Source of the DNA: Microcaldota archaeon
GTDB lineage: Archaea; B1Sed10-29; B47-G15
Length of the DNA: 42,634 nt
Reading direction: 5' to 3'
NCBI GenBank assembly: GCA_003660975.1
Contig: QMVG01000007.1
Coordinates: 1 to 42,634 of the forward strand
In this document: piece after piece, positions 15,932 through 23,602 of the stretch
Layout of the letters: each line of letters begins with the position of its first letter
Position numbering within the stretch: position 1 is the stretch's first letter
Notes under the pieces: generated by a model
The model's input: the letters and a program-made list of their open reading frames with translations, nothing else
Database searches by the model: none
What the model was told of the DNA's origin: nothing
Translations under genes and position numbers: made by a program

Positions 15932-17411
15932 TTATTTCCGCCACCTCCTTTATTTTTAGATATTTATTATGAGGAATTTTAATTATCGTTTGTGGGGGAC
16001 CTTTTAAAATTCCATTATCTAAAAGAAAATGATATTTAATTGGCTTCTTAAAGTGCATAATCCACCAAAACAATATAATCTTTGTTGGTTTTTTTGAAAT
16101 TTCTTTGATCTCTGATAATGAGTAAACACTTCTTTTCCCCACATAAGAGACAATTTCAGTTACATTTGTGAGATTGTCATACACTTTTTCTACAATGCCC
16201 AGGGATGTTATTCCCCTTATATCCCCAGACCTATAAAACAATAGGACATCACCGCACTCCATACCTCTAATTCTTGAATGGCATAGATATGCCTTCTTTA
16301 TCGTGTTCCCTTCAACTACGAATTCTCCAGCAGATTCCAATAAGGTGGTTTGTCTTGGCGCATATTCTGTAAATAACCTATTATGCCATTTATCTCTTAT
16401 TGGAATGATGAATTTATTAACTCGATCACCATCATAAAAAGAGGGATAAAATTCTTTATACACTTCTTGTGGTGTATATTTCTTAGATTTGCAGGGAACT
16501 AATTGTTTTATGAAAATATATTCACCGTTCTCTTTTTGTGCTTTAGGCTTAAAACCATATTCTTCTATTAAAGATACAAGAAAATCATTACGTTCTCTGA
16601 AATGAGTCAAATAGACCTCTTCGATATCCTTTTGAATGGCTGTCTGAATGGATATTTTTATGAATAACTCGCCAATCTTTGATCCTCTATCTATGGGGTC
16701 TACCTTTAGAGTGCATATCTTTAACCTTTTTTTCTTTGGTAATGGTCGTCGAATGGAGTTTATAGGTTCATTTTCATCTTTGAGTATAAGAATAGCTCCT
16801 ATTCTACCATTTACAAAATGAACCCGTGCTTTTCTCCCTTCCCTTGAAATCTTTTCCCACCATATCTCAAAATCCTTATAGTCTCTTTTAAGTGAGTCAA
16901 ATATTGGGTCATCCAAATTTAAGTTATATGCTGGGAGATATTTTAATGGTGGCAGAGGCAATATTCTCCTGCCTATCTCTTTTCTAAAGTATTCCAAGGC
17001 CTCACGTATATGGAAAATACGGTCTGCTATTCCAATTTTGATTGCTTTTCTGTGGATTTTCTCATCTTCAGTAATCAAAAAATCTACAGCATTTTTATAA
17101 ACGCAATAGAGCAGATGATTATCGACTCTGTCATGAGCGTTATTAGTTTGTCCTATCAATGATATGAATTTGTCATCCTTTTTAGGACATGGTGGCAGAT
17201 CTATAATAGGGTATGTTTTCAATTTTGAAAGAACTATTTTTCTTCTATCGGCATTTTTATCTTTTTTAATTTCTTCTAATGATGATGGATGAATTACAAC
17301 TTTATGCTCTGTTTCATTTAAAATCCGTAAAAGTTCTTGAACATCATTCGGTACCTCCTTCAGATCTTCCCGATATATTATGATATTAGTATCTATGAGG
17401 ATTCTGGTCAT
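15909..17411 (-). CDS. PIN-GNAT-PUA/EVE-like fusion protein
   Basis: The 500-residue protein starts at ATG 17411 with GGTGG 5 nt upstream. Residues 1-150 form a PIN nuclease domain with the acidic set Asp7 (LIDTN), Glu46/47, Asp94/Asp97 and Asp116. Residues about 165-310 look like a GNAT acetyltransferase, with KVDPIDRGSKIGEL (236-249) as the acetyl-CoA loop. Residues about 320-500 resemble a PUA/EVE-type base-reading domain (GMECGDVLLFYRSGDIRGI). A single chain with RNA cleavage, acetyl transfer and modified-base recognition folds is unusual. Coupled to an ASCH gene. An RNA-targeting toxin, defence or modification role is inference. Confidence 0.75.
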   Translation of the reverse strand: MTRILIDTNIIIYREDLKEVPNDVQELLRILNETEHKVVIHPSSLEEIKKDKNADRRKIVLSKLKTYPIIDLPPCPKKDDKFISLIGQTNNAHDRVDNHLLYCVYKNAVDFLITEDEKIHRKAIKIGIADRIFHIREALEYFRKEIGRRILPLPPLKYLPAYNLNLDDPIFDSLKRDYKDFEIWWEKISREGRKARVHFVNGRIGAILILKDENEPINSIRRPLPKKKRLKICTLKVDPIDRGSKIGELFIKISIQTAIQKDIEEVYLTHFRERNDFLVSLIEEYGFKPKAQKENGEYIFIKQLVPCKSKKYTPQEVYKEFYPSFYDGDRVNKFIIPIRDKWHNRLFTEYAPRQTTLLESAGEFVVEGNTIKKAYLCHSRIRGMECGDVLLFYRSGDIRGITSLGIVEKVYDNLTNVTEIVSYVGKRSVYSLSEIKEISKKPTKIILFWWIMHFKKPIKYHFLLDNGILKGPPQTIIKIPHNKYLKIKEVAEINDRYTID

Positions 17412-17479
17412 TTTTACCACCGTATCAATGGCTTAATAAGATTGATAGCCTTATCTAATTCTTTCACAAAGTTGTTACT

Positions 17480-17665
17480 ATGAAGAACTTTATTAATTTA
17501 GATGTTAAAAAACTTGCGTCGCAAGAGAGACATATCTCATAGGCAAGCGTACATTTCAGTTGTGAGAAGGAAGGTCCAATAAAACATCAAGAGAATTTTT
17601 ACCATCCCGTTTGGATAAAAAGCAAAGGGTTTGTTCCTGATGAAGCGAAGATAGAAACCCAATGA
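17480..17665 (+). pseudogene. Small ORF with in-frame stop
   Basis: From ATG 17480 a frame of 62 codons reads to TGA 17665, interrupted once by TAG at 17540-17542. The part after the stop (ASVHFSCEKEGPIKHQENFY then HPVWIKSKGFVPDEAKIETQ) has protein-like composition, which suggests a once-intact gene of 61 residues or a fragment of a larger one. There is no Shine-Dalgarno site. TAG is used as an ordinary stop elsewhere in the window (for example at 4443 and 36835), so readthrough is not assumed. Confidence 0.35.
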
Positions 17666-17694
17666 TTTTTTATTTTTAATGTCTCAACATATGC

Positions 17695-18240
17695 TCATGA
17701 GCAGTTTTGCAAAACCTTGTCTGGCTCCTCTTTGAGGTGGGAGAATATCTCTTCCTCCAATTTTACGTATTTTTTATACAGCTTCTCATAGAAAGTGCTA
17801 TCTCTGTTATATTTTTTGGCATACCTCTTTTCAATGGCGTTAAAGCGCTCTCTCAGTGAAACTATCTCACTTCCCAAAACCCTGGCATCAGCATAACTTA
17901 CTAATTTCTCCTCAATGCTTTTGAGCTCGTCCACTTTGTCTATGCGGTGCAGATAGACAATGCGGCCTAATTCTGGATACCCCATATCTGAAAGCAGTTT
18001 CATCGCATATTCTCCGTGAGTAAAGCCCTTTTCTATTTCATACACCTTATCCAAATCATGAAGAAGTGAGGCGATGTCAACGATATTTACATCTACATCT
18101 ACCCCAGCCTCCTTTAAGCGCCTTGCAAGGTAAACCGCAACACAATTTACCTTTTTCGAATGCTCAATGATATGAGCATATGATGAGGTTATGTGTTTTT
18201 TTAACAGCTTTTCTGCCTCTGCCCTGCTTGGAAGCTTCAT
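17695..18240 (-). CDS. HD-domain hydrolase
   Basis: The 181-residue protein (start ATG 18240, MKLPSRAEA) is an HD-superfamily phosphohydrolase. Motif residues are His in YAHIIEHSKKV, His-Asp in ASLLHDLDKV, and a further His in FTHGEYAM, the metal-binding set. Small proteins of this type act on nucleotides or phosphate esters; specificity is not visible. A TTG at 18264 could lengthen it by 8 residues but lacks a ribosome site. The C-terminal third is a charged helical region. It is divergent from the deaminase gene, 53 bp apart, so they share a promoter region. Confidence 0.82.
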   Translation of the reverse strand: MKLPSRAEAEKLLKKHITSSYAHIIEHSKKVNCVAVYLARRLKEAGVDVDVNIVDIASLLHDLDKVYEIEKGFTHGEYAMKLLSDMGYPELGRIVYLHRIDKVDELKSIEEKLVSYADARVLGSEIVSLRERFNAIEKRYAKKYNRDSTFYEKLYKKYVKLEEEIFSHLKEEPDKVLQNCS

Positions 18241-18293
18241 AACTCTCTTTATGGGGGACAGCAATAAAAACTTTTAGAAACAAAAAATAGAAC

Positions 18294-19547
18294 ATGTCCA
18301 TTCTAGTAAAAGACGTAATAATAGATGGAAGAAAAAAAGACATCTACATTGAAGATAAGCTTATCTCAGAAATATCTAATGACATAAATGTTGAAGCAGA
18401 CTTCATAATAAAGGGTGAGGGCAAGTTATTAGTAATGCCTGCTTTTGTAAACACGCACACGCATGCTGCTATGTCTTTGTTTAGGGGATATGCAGATGAC
18501 CTGGCTCTAGATACCTGGCTCAAAGAACATATTTGGCCTGCGGAGGCCAAGTATGTAAACAAAGACTTCGTTTATTATGGCACATTACTATCCTGCATTG
18601 AGATGGCAAAATCAGGTGTGGGCACATTTGTGGACATGTACTTCCACGAGATGGAAGCTGCTAAAGCAGTGGAAAAATGTGGCATGAGAGCTTACTTAGG
18701 TCATGGTATTATAGACATCAACAAGAGCGCTGAAGAGGATTTGAGAGAGGCAGAGAATATAGTAAGAAAATTGAGAGGAGAAAAGATTAAGGGAATAATA
18801 ACACCCCATGCCCCATATAGCTGTTCTGATGAGACGTTAGTAAAAGCTTGGGAGATTGCGGAAAAATACGATACGATATACCATATCCATGTATCTGAAA
18901 CAAAAAAGGAAGTGGATGACATAGTAAAAAGAAGAAAAAAAAGACCTGTTGAGCTACTTGATTCTTTAGGCGTATTATCAAAGAGAAGCCTGCTTGCTCA
19001 CGCGGTTTGGGTAAATGAGGGCGAAATAAGAACTATAAGTAAGAGAGGGGCCACTGTATCCCACAACCCAATAAGCAATATGAAGCTGGCCTCTGGCGTT
19101 GCTCCTGTGCAGAGCATGCTTGAGAAAGGGGTTAACGTAACAATAGGCACTGACGGCTGTGCATCCAACAACAACCTTGACATCCTCGAAGAATTAAGAA
19201 CTGCGAGCTTGCTTCAGAAATTAAGCAATATGGATGCCTCTGCACTGCCAATAAGTGAAGCTATTAAAATGCTAACAGAAAATGCTTACAAGTTTTTGGG
19301 ATTGAATGTGGGAATCAAGGAGGAAAAGACAGCAGATATAGTGCTTGTAGACATGAGGGACATAAATATGATTCCTGGCCATAATGCTTATTCCAACCTT
19401 GTTTACTCTGCCAAAAGCTGTAATGTCCACTCTTTAATAGTGGATGGCGAGCTCGTAATGAAAAACAGGAAAATGCAACTAATAGATGAAGAAAAAGCGA
19501 TGGAAGAAATTGAGGCTTTTATTTCCAAAACCTTTCAGAATGGATGA
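18294..19547 (+). CDS. mtaD: Adenosine-derivative deaminase (MtaD/DadD type)
   Basis: The 417-residue amidohydrolase has the metal ligands His55 and His57 (NTHTHAAMS), His in YHIHVSET, His in LLAHAVW and Asp in IGTDGCASNN. The motifs match COG0402 deaminases acting on 5'-methylthioadenosine, S-adenosylhomocysteine and 5'-deoxyadenosine. In methanogens a member recycles 5'-deoxyadenosine made by radical SAM enzymes; several such enzymes or homologues are encoded in this window. An AATAAAAACTTTTAG box about 26 bp upstream suggests leaderless transcription. The end overlaps convergently with the Ogg gene by 13 bp. Confidence 0.88.
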   Translation: MSILVKDVIIDGRKKDIYIEDKLISEISNDINVEADFIIKGEGKLLVMPAFVNTHTHAAMSLFRGYADDLALDTWLKEHIWPAEAKYVNKDFVYYGTLLSCIEMAKSGVGTFVDMYFHEMEAAKAVEKCGMRAYLGHGIIDINKSAEEDLREAENIVRKLRGEKIKGIITPHAPYSCSDETLVKAWEIAEKYDTIYHIHVSETKKEVDDIVKRRKKRPVELLDSLGVLSKRSLLAHAVWVNEGEIRTISKRGATVSHNPISNMKLASGVAPVQSMLEKGVNVTIGTDGCASNNNLDILEELRTASLLQKLSNMDASALPISEAIKMLTENAYKFLGLNVGIKEEKTADIVLVDMRDINMIPGHNAYSNLVYSAKSCNVHSLIVDGELVMKNRKMQLIDEEKAMEEIEAFISKTFQNG

Positions 19548-20353
19548 TCCCATGAACAGTAGAAAATAAATTCCTGGGCATAAGCAGGATAGGGTGAAAA
19601 ATATTCTCTTGCGAAACTGCGTATTTTATCATCGCTCTGTTTTGACTTAAAATAATGCTTTAACATAAACCTTCTAACCCACCTATCCACTGGAAAAGCT
19701 TCCATTTTTTCAAGGGAAAAGGCCAAAATGCAGTCAGCAACTTTATGGCCTATGCCGTTAAAAGACATAAGAATCTCTTTTGCCTCGTCGTAAGGCAAGT
19801 TTTTCAAAGAGTAAATGTCAAAGCCACCCTGAACTGATTTAATAAACTCATATATCCATTTCGCCCTAAAACCAAAACCCAAGCTTCTGTAATCAGAAAC
19901 AGAAAGAGAGTAGAGTTTTTCAGGTTCTGGAAAGCTGTAATACTCTCTACCATCAAAATATAGGGGATCGCCGTAGCGTTCTGATAACCTCTCAACAAGC
20001 ATAGAGATGTTTTTGAAGGAATTGTTAACTGAAAGTATGTAGGAAAGAGAGCACTCAAATGCATCCTGCCTCAACAAGCGCATTCCCTTGTAAAAAGAGA
20101 CGCACTTGTTAATTATGCTGTCTTTGCCTATTGAGAACAGCACCTTATCATAATCAATATCCAAGGAGAGATAGTGTTTGATGAGATTTAGTTCAGCATT
20201 CCCCTCATAAAAAAGCTTATTTCCCTCCTGCCGCAATCTTATAAACTTCCCCTTAACAACGCCTTCCCAGAACTCTCCTTTCTTTTTCCACCTAAAAGCC
20301 TGGCCGCACCCAAGCGTTTTGTCAAGAGAAAAAGTCCTAACCTTGATGAACAT
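19535..20353 (-). CDS. ogg: 8-oxoguanine DNA glycosylase, Ogg1 type
   Basis: The 272-residue protein has the Ogg1 N-terminal motif CGQAFRW (16-22) and a helix-hairpin-helix with Lys204 (NGIGHKVADC) and Asp223 (FPVDRW), the expected catalytic pair for excision of 8-oxoguanine with lyase activity. There is no C-terminal Fe-S cluster, unlike nth. It lies head-to-head with the 372-residue helical protein across about 57 bp, and its 3' end runs 13 bp into mtaD. Length and motif spacing agree with an Ogg1 rather than the shorter archaeal Agog family. Confidence 0.9.
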   Translation of the reverse strand: MFIKVRTFSLDKTLGCGQAFRWKKKGEFWEGVVKGKFIRLRQEGNKLFYEGNAELNLIKHYLSLDIDYDKVLFSIGKDSIINKCVSFYKGMRLLRQDAFECSLSYILSVNNSFKNISMLVERLSERYGDPLYFDGREYYSFPEPEKLYSLSVSDYRSLGFGFRAKWIYEFIKSVQGGFDIYSLKNLPYDEAKEILMSFNGIGHKVADCILAFSLEKMEAFPVDRWVRRFMLKHYFKSKQSDDKIRSFAREYFSPYPAYAQEFIFYCSWDHPF

Positions 20354-20410
20354 AGGGATATTATGTGAGCAGTATTTATAATATTTTTATCATAAATTCT
20401 TTGTGGTGAA

Positions 20411-21529
20411 ATGGTTGCAAAGAGAAGGAGAGTAAAGGTTGCTATTTTAAGGCCTTTTGAAGACATTAATGGCAAAATAAAAAGCAAGGTTATTCCAATA
20501 AGTGACAAAAGAGTTTTCAACGCAGAAATGCCAACAAAGAAAAGCATGAGAGGGGTCTGGCCCCCGCCAGAAAATGTCGGTAAGCAGGAATACTTGAAAA
20601 CAAAGGAAAAACTGCGTGAGGCACTGTTCAAGGATATTGAAAGCTACTTTGTAAAAAGCAAAATAAAAAACAGAGAAATCCCTGAGGGCAGAGAGTTACG
20701 GAAACTGCTTGCTGAGAGCAAGTTAATTGAGAAGTTAGGCAAGAAGGAGGCTGGAGCGCTGGTAAAAAAGTTCAAAGACCCTGAAGAAGCGCTGGCAGCT
20801 TTCAGGCTGTCCAGCTATAAGAAAGAGAGAGAAAAAATTGACAGCTACCTAAAAAAGCATAGAGGAAACGCAGTAAAGGCATTGCAGGAGCTTGAGCTGT
20901 TCAAAAAGGTTGGAAGCGAGAAAGAAAAGCAAGAGCTAATAAAACGCTTCGGAAGCCTTGAAAGAGCATGGCTATTAACAAAGACAATAAACCCTGAAAA
21001 AAGTCTAAAGAGGTTGAAAGACCTGGAAAAGCAGTACGGAAAGGAAGTGGAAAAGTTGCTTTTGTCTGCTGTATTAAGCGGTGCGAGCCTTGAGGAGAGC
21101 TTGAAGAGCCTTGAAAAGCAAAAGATTAGAAAAGTGACTGCAAAGAAAATAAGAAAGGAGCTGGAAAAAAGCTACAAAGAAGATATGTTGAGAAGGATAA
21201 AAAAAGAGCTTGATGCAGTAGAGAGGGAAATTGCAAAACTGGAGAAAAAACTGAAAAGGGCTGAAAAGGAGGGAGATAAAGACAGGGCAGTTGAGCTAAC
21301 GATAGATATAGCAGATAAGGAAATAGAACTGTTAAAGCTAAGCAACAGGATGATGGAAATCGTAAATGAGCAATTGGGAGGACCTAAGCTGTCAGAGGAG
21401 ATAAAAGAAAAATTAAAGCAAGCAGAGAGAAAGTTAAAGGAAATGGGCATAGACACTGGCAGCATGCCCCCTGACAAAAGAGCATTCTTCCTAAGAAAAA
21501 TGCGTGAAGAATTAGAAAAGAAAAAGTAA
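20411..21529 (+). CDS. Helical repeat protein of unknown function
   Basis: A 372-residue, Lys/Glu-rich protein. After a basic start and a WPPPENVG turn (about 50-57), it shows two approximate repeats of about 62 residues (roughly 98-160 and 160-221). Each has an L-x-E-x-x-L-x-x-KxG helix, a KxF/KRF-x-x-x-E-x-A segment and a long charged helix. The C-terminal third is coiled-coil (about 250-330). No family is recognised; the convergent 3' neighbour is rpl/rps-type gene S8e, whose end directly abuts it. A nucleic-acid or ribosome-associated role is only a guess from charge and context. Confidence 0.75.
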   Translation: MVAKRRRVKVAILRPFEDINGKIKSKVIPISDKRVFNAEMPTKKSMRGVWPPPENVGKQEYLKTKEKLREALFKDIESYFVKSKIKNREIPEGRELRKLLAESKLIEKLGKKEAGALVKKFKDPEEALAAFRLSSYKKEREKIDSYLKKHRGNAVKALQELELFKKVGSEKEKQELIKRFGSLERAWLLTKTINPEKSLKRLKDLEKQYGKEVEKLLLSAVLSGASLEESLKSLEKQKIRKVTAKKIRKELEKSYKEDMLRRIKKELDAVEREIAKLEKKLKRAEKEGDKDRAVELTIDIADKEIELLKLSNRMMEIVNEQLGGPKLSEEIKEKLKQAERKLKEMGIDTGSMPPDKRAFFLRKMREELEKKK

Positions 21530-21922
21530 TTACTTCTTTTCTTCTATCAAAACTGCGTTTACTGTGCCGTGCTGCCCTGGGCGTGACGTAACCTTTGCCA
21601 ATCCAATTTCTGTTTCTATTATTGCCCCTTTTGTTATTATGTTTCTTCTCGCATAGTTCCTGTTTGCTGGGTTTTCTTTTTCAGTGATTATCTTAACCTT
21701 CTTGTATTTTTTTGCCTTTGGGTCAAAAACATTAACAGTAGCTGCTATTCTTATTTTGTTCTTGGTATTGCCGCCCCTAACTCTCTGGGGTTTTATGACG
21801 TCCTTGTCCCCAATTGTGGTTAGAGTTGGCAACCTGCCCATCTCGTGCTTTCTCTTTTTTCTGTTTTTCTTCAACCTTCCGCCACTTGCCTTCCTCAGAG
21901 ACCTACCGTGCGAAACTCCCAT
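21530..21922 (-). CDS. rps8e: 30S ribosomal protein S8e
   Basis: The 130-residue protein has the S8e N-terminus with [13 protein letters not shown] (about 8-20), the RKRKHEMGR segment, and the repeated IVE-like barrel strands found in archaeal S8e (for example [18 protein letters not shown] at the C-terminus). Length is normal for archaea. The ATG is at 21920-21922. The start is separated by about 47 bp from the divergent cgi121 gene, so both use a shared AT-rich promoter stretch. It is monocistronic here. Confidence 0.95.
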   Translation of the reverse strand: MGVSHGRSLRKASGGRLKKNRKKRKHEMGRLPTLTTIGDKDVIKPQRVRGGNTKNKIRIAATVNVFDPKAKKYKKVKIITEKENPANRNYARRNIITKGAIIETEIGLAKVTSRPGQHGTVNAVLIEEKK

Positions 21923-21969
21923 AACATCCCTTCCATATCTTTTTAACTTGCTTTTAATATAAGATTATT

Positions 21970-22380
21970 ATGATTGTTAAAAAGGTGCTCCTGAGAAGCT
22001 CTGCCGAGGATGAAGTTTTGGGCTTTTTGAAAGAGCACCCTAAAACACAGCTTATAAGAGCTGAATTTATCCACGGCCAGAAGCACGCTATACATTGTGT
22101 CCAACAGCTTTTAAAAGCTTTTGCCCAAAAAAGAAACATAAGCAGTAAAGAGGAGATAGAGCTGATACTCATCGCTTTGGCTGAAAGGCAGATAAAGAAG
22201 GCTATTGAAAAAAACAGCTTAGAGGGAGAGGTAGTTTTTATCTCTTGGGCGGATGAGGCTGAGAGCTTTTACGAGGAATTTAGAAATCGCTTCGTTGCAA
22301 GAGAATTAAAACTAGAAGAGGAGGACAGTGAGACGCTGCAGGCAATAGAAAAGAGTGCTACTTTTTGGATTCATTCCTAA
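21970..22380 (+). CDS. cgi121: KEOPS subunit Cgi121
   Basis: The 136-residue protein shows the Cgi121 pattern: FIHGQKHAIHCVQQLLKAF (about 34-52), followed by a helix with EEIELILIALAERQIKKAI (about 61-79) and a C-terminal strand. KEOPS makes the threonylcarbamoyl-adenosine modification of tRNA, and Cgi121 binds the tRNA 3' end. The other KEOPS genes are not in the window. The 3' end overlaps a small minus-strand ORF (22358-22492). Confidence 0.82.
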   Translation: MIVKKVLLRSSAEDEVLGFLKEHPKTQLIRAEFIHGQKHAIHCVQQLLKAFAQKRNISSKEEIELILIALAERQIKKAIEKNSLEGEVVFISWADEAESFYEEFRNRFVARELKLEEEDSETLQAIEKSATFWIHS

Positions 22381-22492
22381 GCTCTTCTTCCAATTTTCTA
22401 AGGCGCTCTAGCAATCTTTCTTTTGCAAAGCCAGGTGGTATAAGATTTAACCTCTGCTTTATGAGGAATATCTCTGCTTTCTTATCTTCCAC
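22358..22492 (-). CDS. Short helical protein (44 aa)
   Basis: Starting at GTG 22492 with GGAG 4-5 nt upstream, the frame encodes 44 residues rich in Lys/Glu and Leu (IFLIKQRLNLIPPGFAKERL, then LERLRKLEEEL), ending at TAG 22358. The start overlaps the stop of the membrane protein gene, implying coupling. The two-helix layout broken by IPPG is protein-like. It also overlaps the tail of cgi121 by 23 bp. No family recognised; a small accessory of the upstream membrane protein is possible. Confidence 0.5.
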   Translation of the reverse strand: MEDKKAEIFLIKQRLNLIPPGFAKERLLERLRKLEEELRNESKK

Positions 22493-23054
22493 GAAGCTCC
22501 TCTCCTTCAAAAATGAGTTTGCATGGTAAGGTTAAACAGTCCACAGTAATAAAAACATCGCTGTCCCTCCAGGCGTGGGCAGCATTGAACGAACAAGTAA
22601 TATCGCTGGTGTTCAAACAGTGTATCTCAAGCTGTTCTACTGGAATGGTCGTGTTAGCCACAACCTCCTCTGCTGTTAATGTCTGATTCTCCTTAAAGTG
22701 AACGCTGTCTTCAGAGGCTCTTGTCATGCCTGAGTAATAGGAATCAAGAAGCAATCTTCTGCTGGTTGCCAAAGGGTCGTGAACATCCATAGGTGTTATG
22801 ATTTTCTGAATAACTAGAGTAATAAATATTGAGCTGTACGAAAAGCAGATGAGGAATGCTATTATCAAAAATAATGTTCTTCTTTTTACTGTTTCTGCAA
22901 TAGTTAGCGCGGACACCAGAAGAAGTAAAACTAAATCTGAAAACAGAATGGCCAGAACTGAAAGATAAAGAAAGCCGCTATTGAATAGGAGAAATGCGAG
23001 TAAAAGTGAAACGAGTAAGGAGGAAATGTAAATATATTTTCCCTGTTTCTTCAT
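22482..23054 (-). CDS. Membrane protein with external domain
   Basis: The 190-residue protein has three to four hydrophobic helices in its first 90 residues and a soluble C-terminal domain of about 100 residues with cysteines (CLNTSDITC and CLTLPC). By the positive-inside rule that domain should be external, where the cysteines could pair. It is in a minus-strand unit after the zinc-finger gene and before the 44-residue ORF. Function unknown. Confidence 0.7.
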   Translation of the reverse strand: MKKQGKYIYISSLLVSLLLAFLLFNSGFLYLSVLAILFSDLVLLLLVSALTIAETVKRRTLFLIIAFLICFSYSSIFITLVIQKIITPMDVHDPLATSRRLLLDSYYSGMTRASEDSVHFKENQTLTAEEVVANTTIPVEQLEIHCLNTSDITCSFNAAHAWRDSDVFITVDCLTLPCKLIFEGEELRGR

Positions 23055-23089
23055 ATGCTATATTTTAACAGAGATAGGATAAAAAGCAT

Positions 23090-23293
23090 TCAGGTTCGCT
23101 TTCTTTTCTCCCTCCACTCTTTTATCAGCTTTTGCATCTCTTTTTCGTAGCAGGCAGGACAGTAGTCATAGTCCTTCCACAAAATATATAAAAAACGTTT
23201 CCTCAATTTCCTAACGCATTTTTCACAAAGTGGCTTTCCACACTTCACGCAACGCGTGACAGCTTCCCTGTCCGGGTGGTAATAGCACTTCAT
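23090..23293 (-). CDS. B-box-like zinc-finger protein
   Basis: A 67-residue protein with HPDREAVTRCVKCGKPLCEKC (residues 6-26) and a second pair CPAC (about 45-48), giving a zinc-binding finger like the B-box/treble-clef found in archaeal small proteins and at the head of some rhomboid-type proteins. The C-terminal half is a basic helix. G-rich sequence precedes the ATG. It leads the unit with the membrane protein. A protein-protein or nucleic-acid adaptor role is likely but unproven. Confidence 0.75.
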   Translation of the reverse strand: MKCYYHPDREAVTRCVKCGKPLCEKCVRKLRKRFLYILWKDYDYCPACYEKEMQKLIKEWREKRKRT

Positions 23294-23343
23294 GCCCTAT
23301 CCCTCTAAAATAAAAGAAGTAGAATAAATATAAAAAAGGTGGT

Positions 23344-23598
23344 TTAGTAAACAGACTCTCCTGCTAACTCTCCCAAGGCATCGCTCTCATTCATTGATAA
23401 GTTTGGGTTCAGGTCCTCTATAACTGCTTCCTGCTCTTCAACGCCTAGCACACCCGTCTCTTCCCCTGGTGCCGTGCTTCCCTCTCCTGGGCTCACTGTC
23501 TCTCCACCTGCTGGTGCTTGGGTCGCCTGCCTCCCAATGCAACCTGCGAGAAAGGCCAGCACGAAGATGGTCAAAATAGCTAATACTGTGTACCTCAT
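23344..23598 (-). CDS. Small surface lipoprotein
   Basis: The start is ATG 23598 (MRYTVLAIL), because GGAG lies 9 nt upstream, inside the end of the preceding gene. The 84-residue product has a signal segment with lipobox LAGC (Cys20), a Gly/Pro/Glu/Thr-rich spacer and an acidic tail. It overlaps no other coding sequence except this start region: its Shine-Dalgarno site lies in the last codons of the Kazal protein gene, so the two are coupled and may work together at the surface. No domain is visible. Confidence 0.7.
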   Translation of the reverse strand: MRYTVLAILTIFVLAFLAGCIGRQATQAPAGGETVSPGEGSTAPGEETGVLGVEEQEAVIEDLNPNLSMNESDALGELAGESVY

Positions 23599-23602
23599 AC
23601 TA

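Noticed and set aside
17540-17542. In-frame TAG as pyrrolysine
   Set aside because: TAG ends several solid genes here (for example at 4443 and 36835), and no methylamine genes are seen; a broken frame is simpler.
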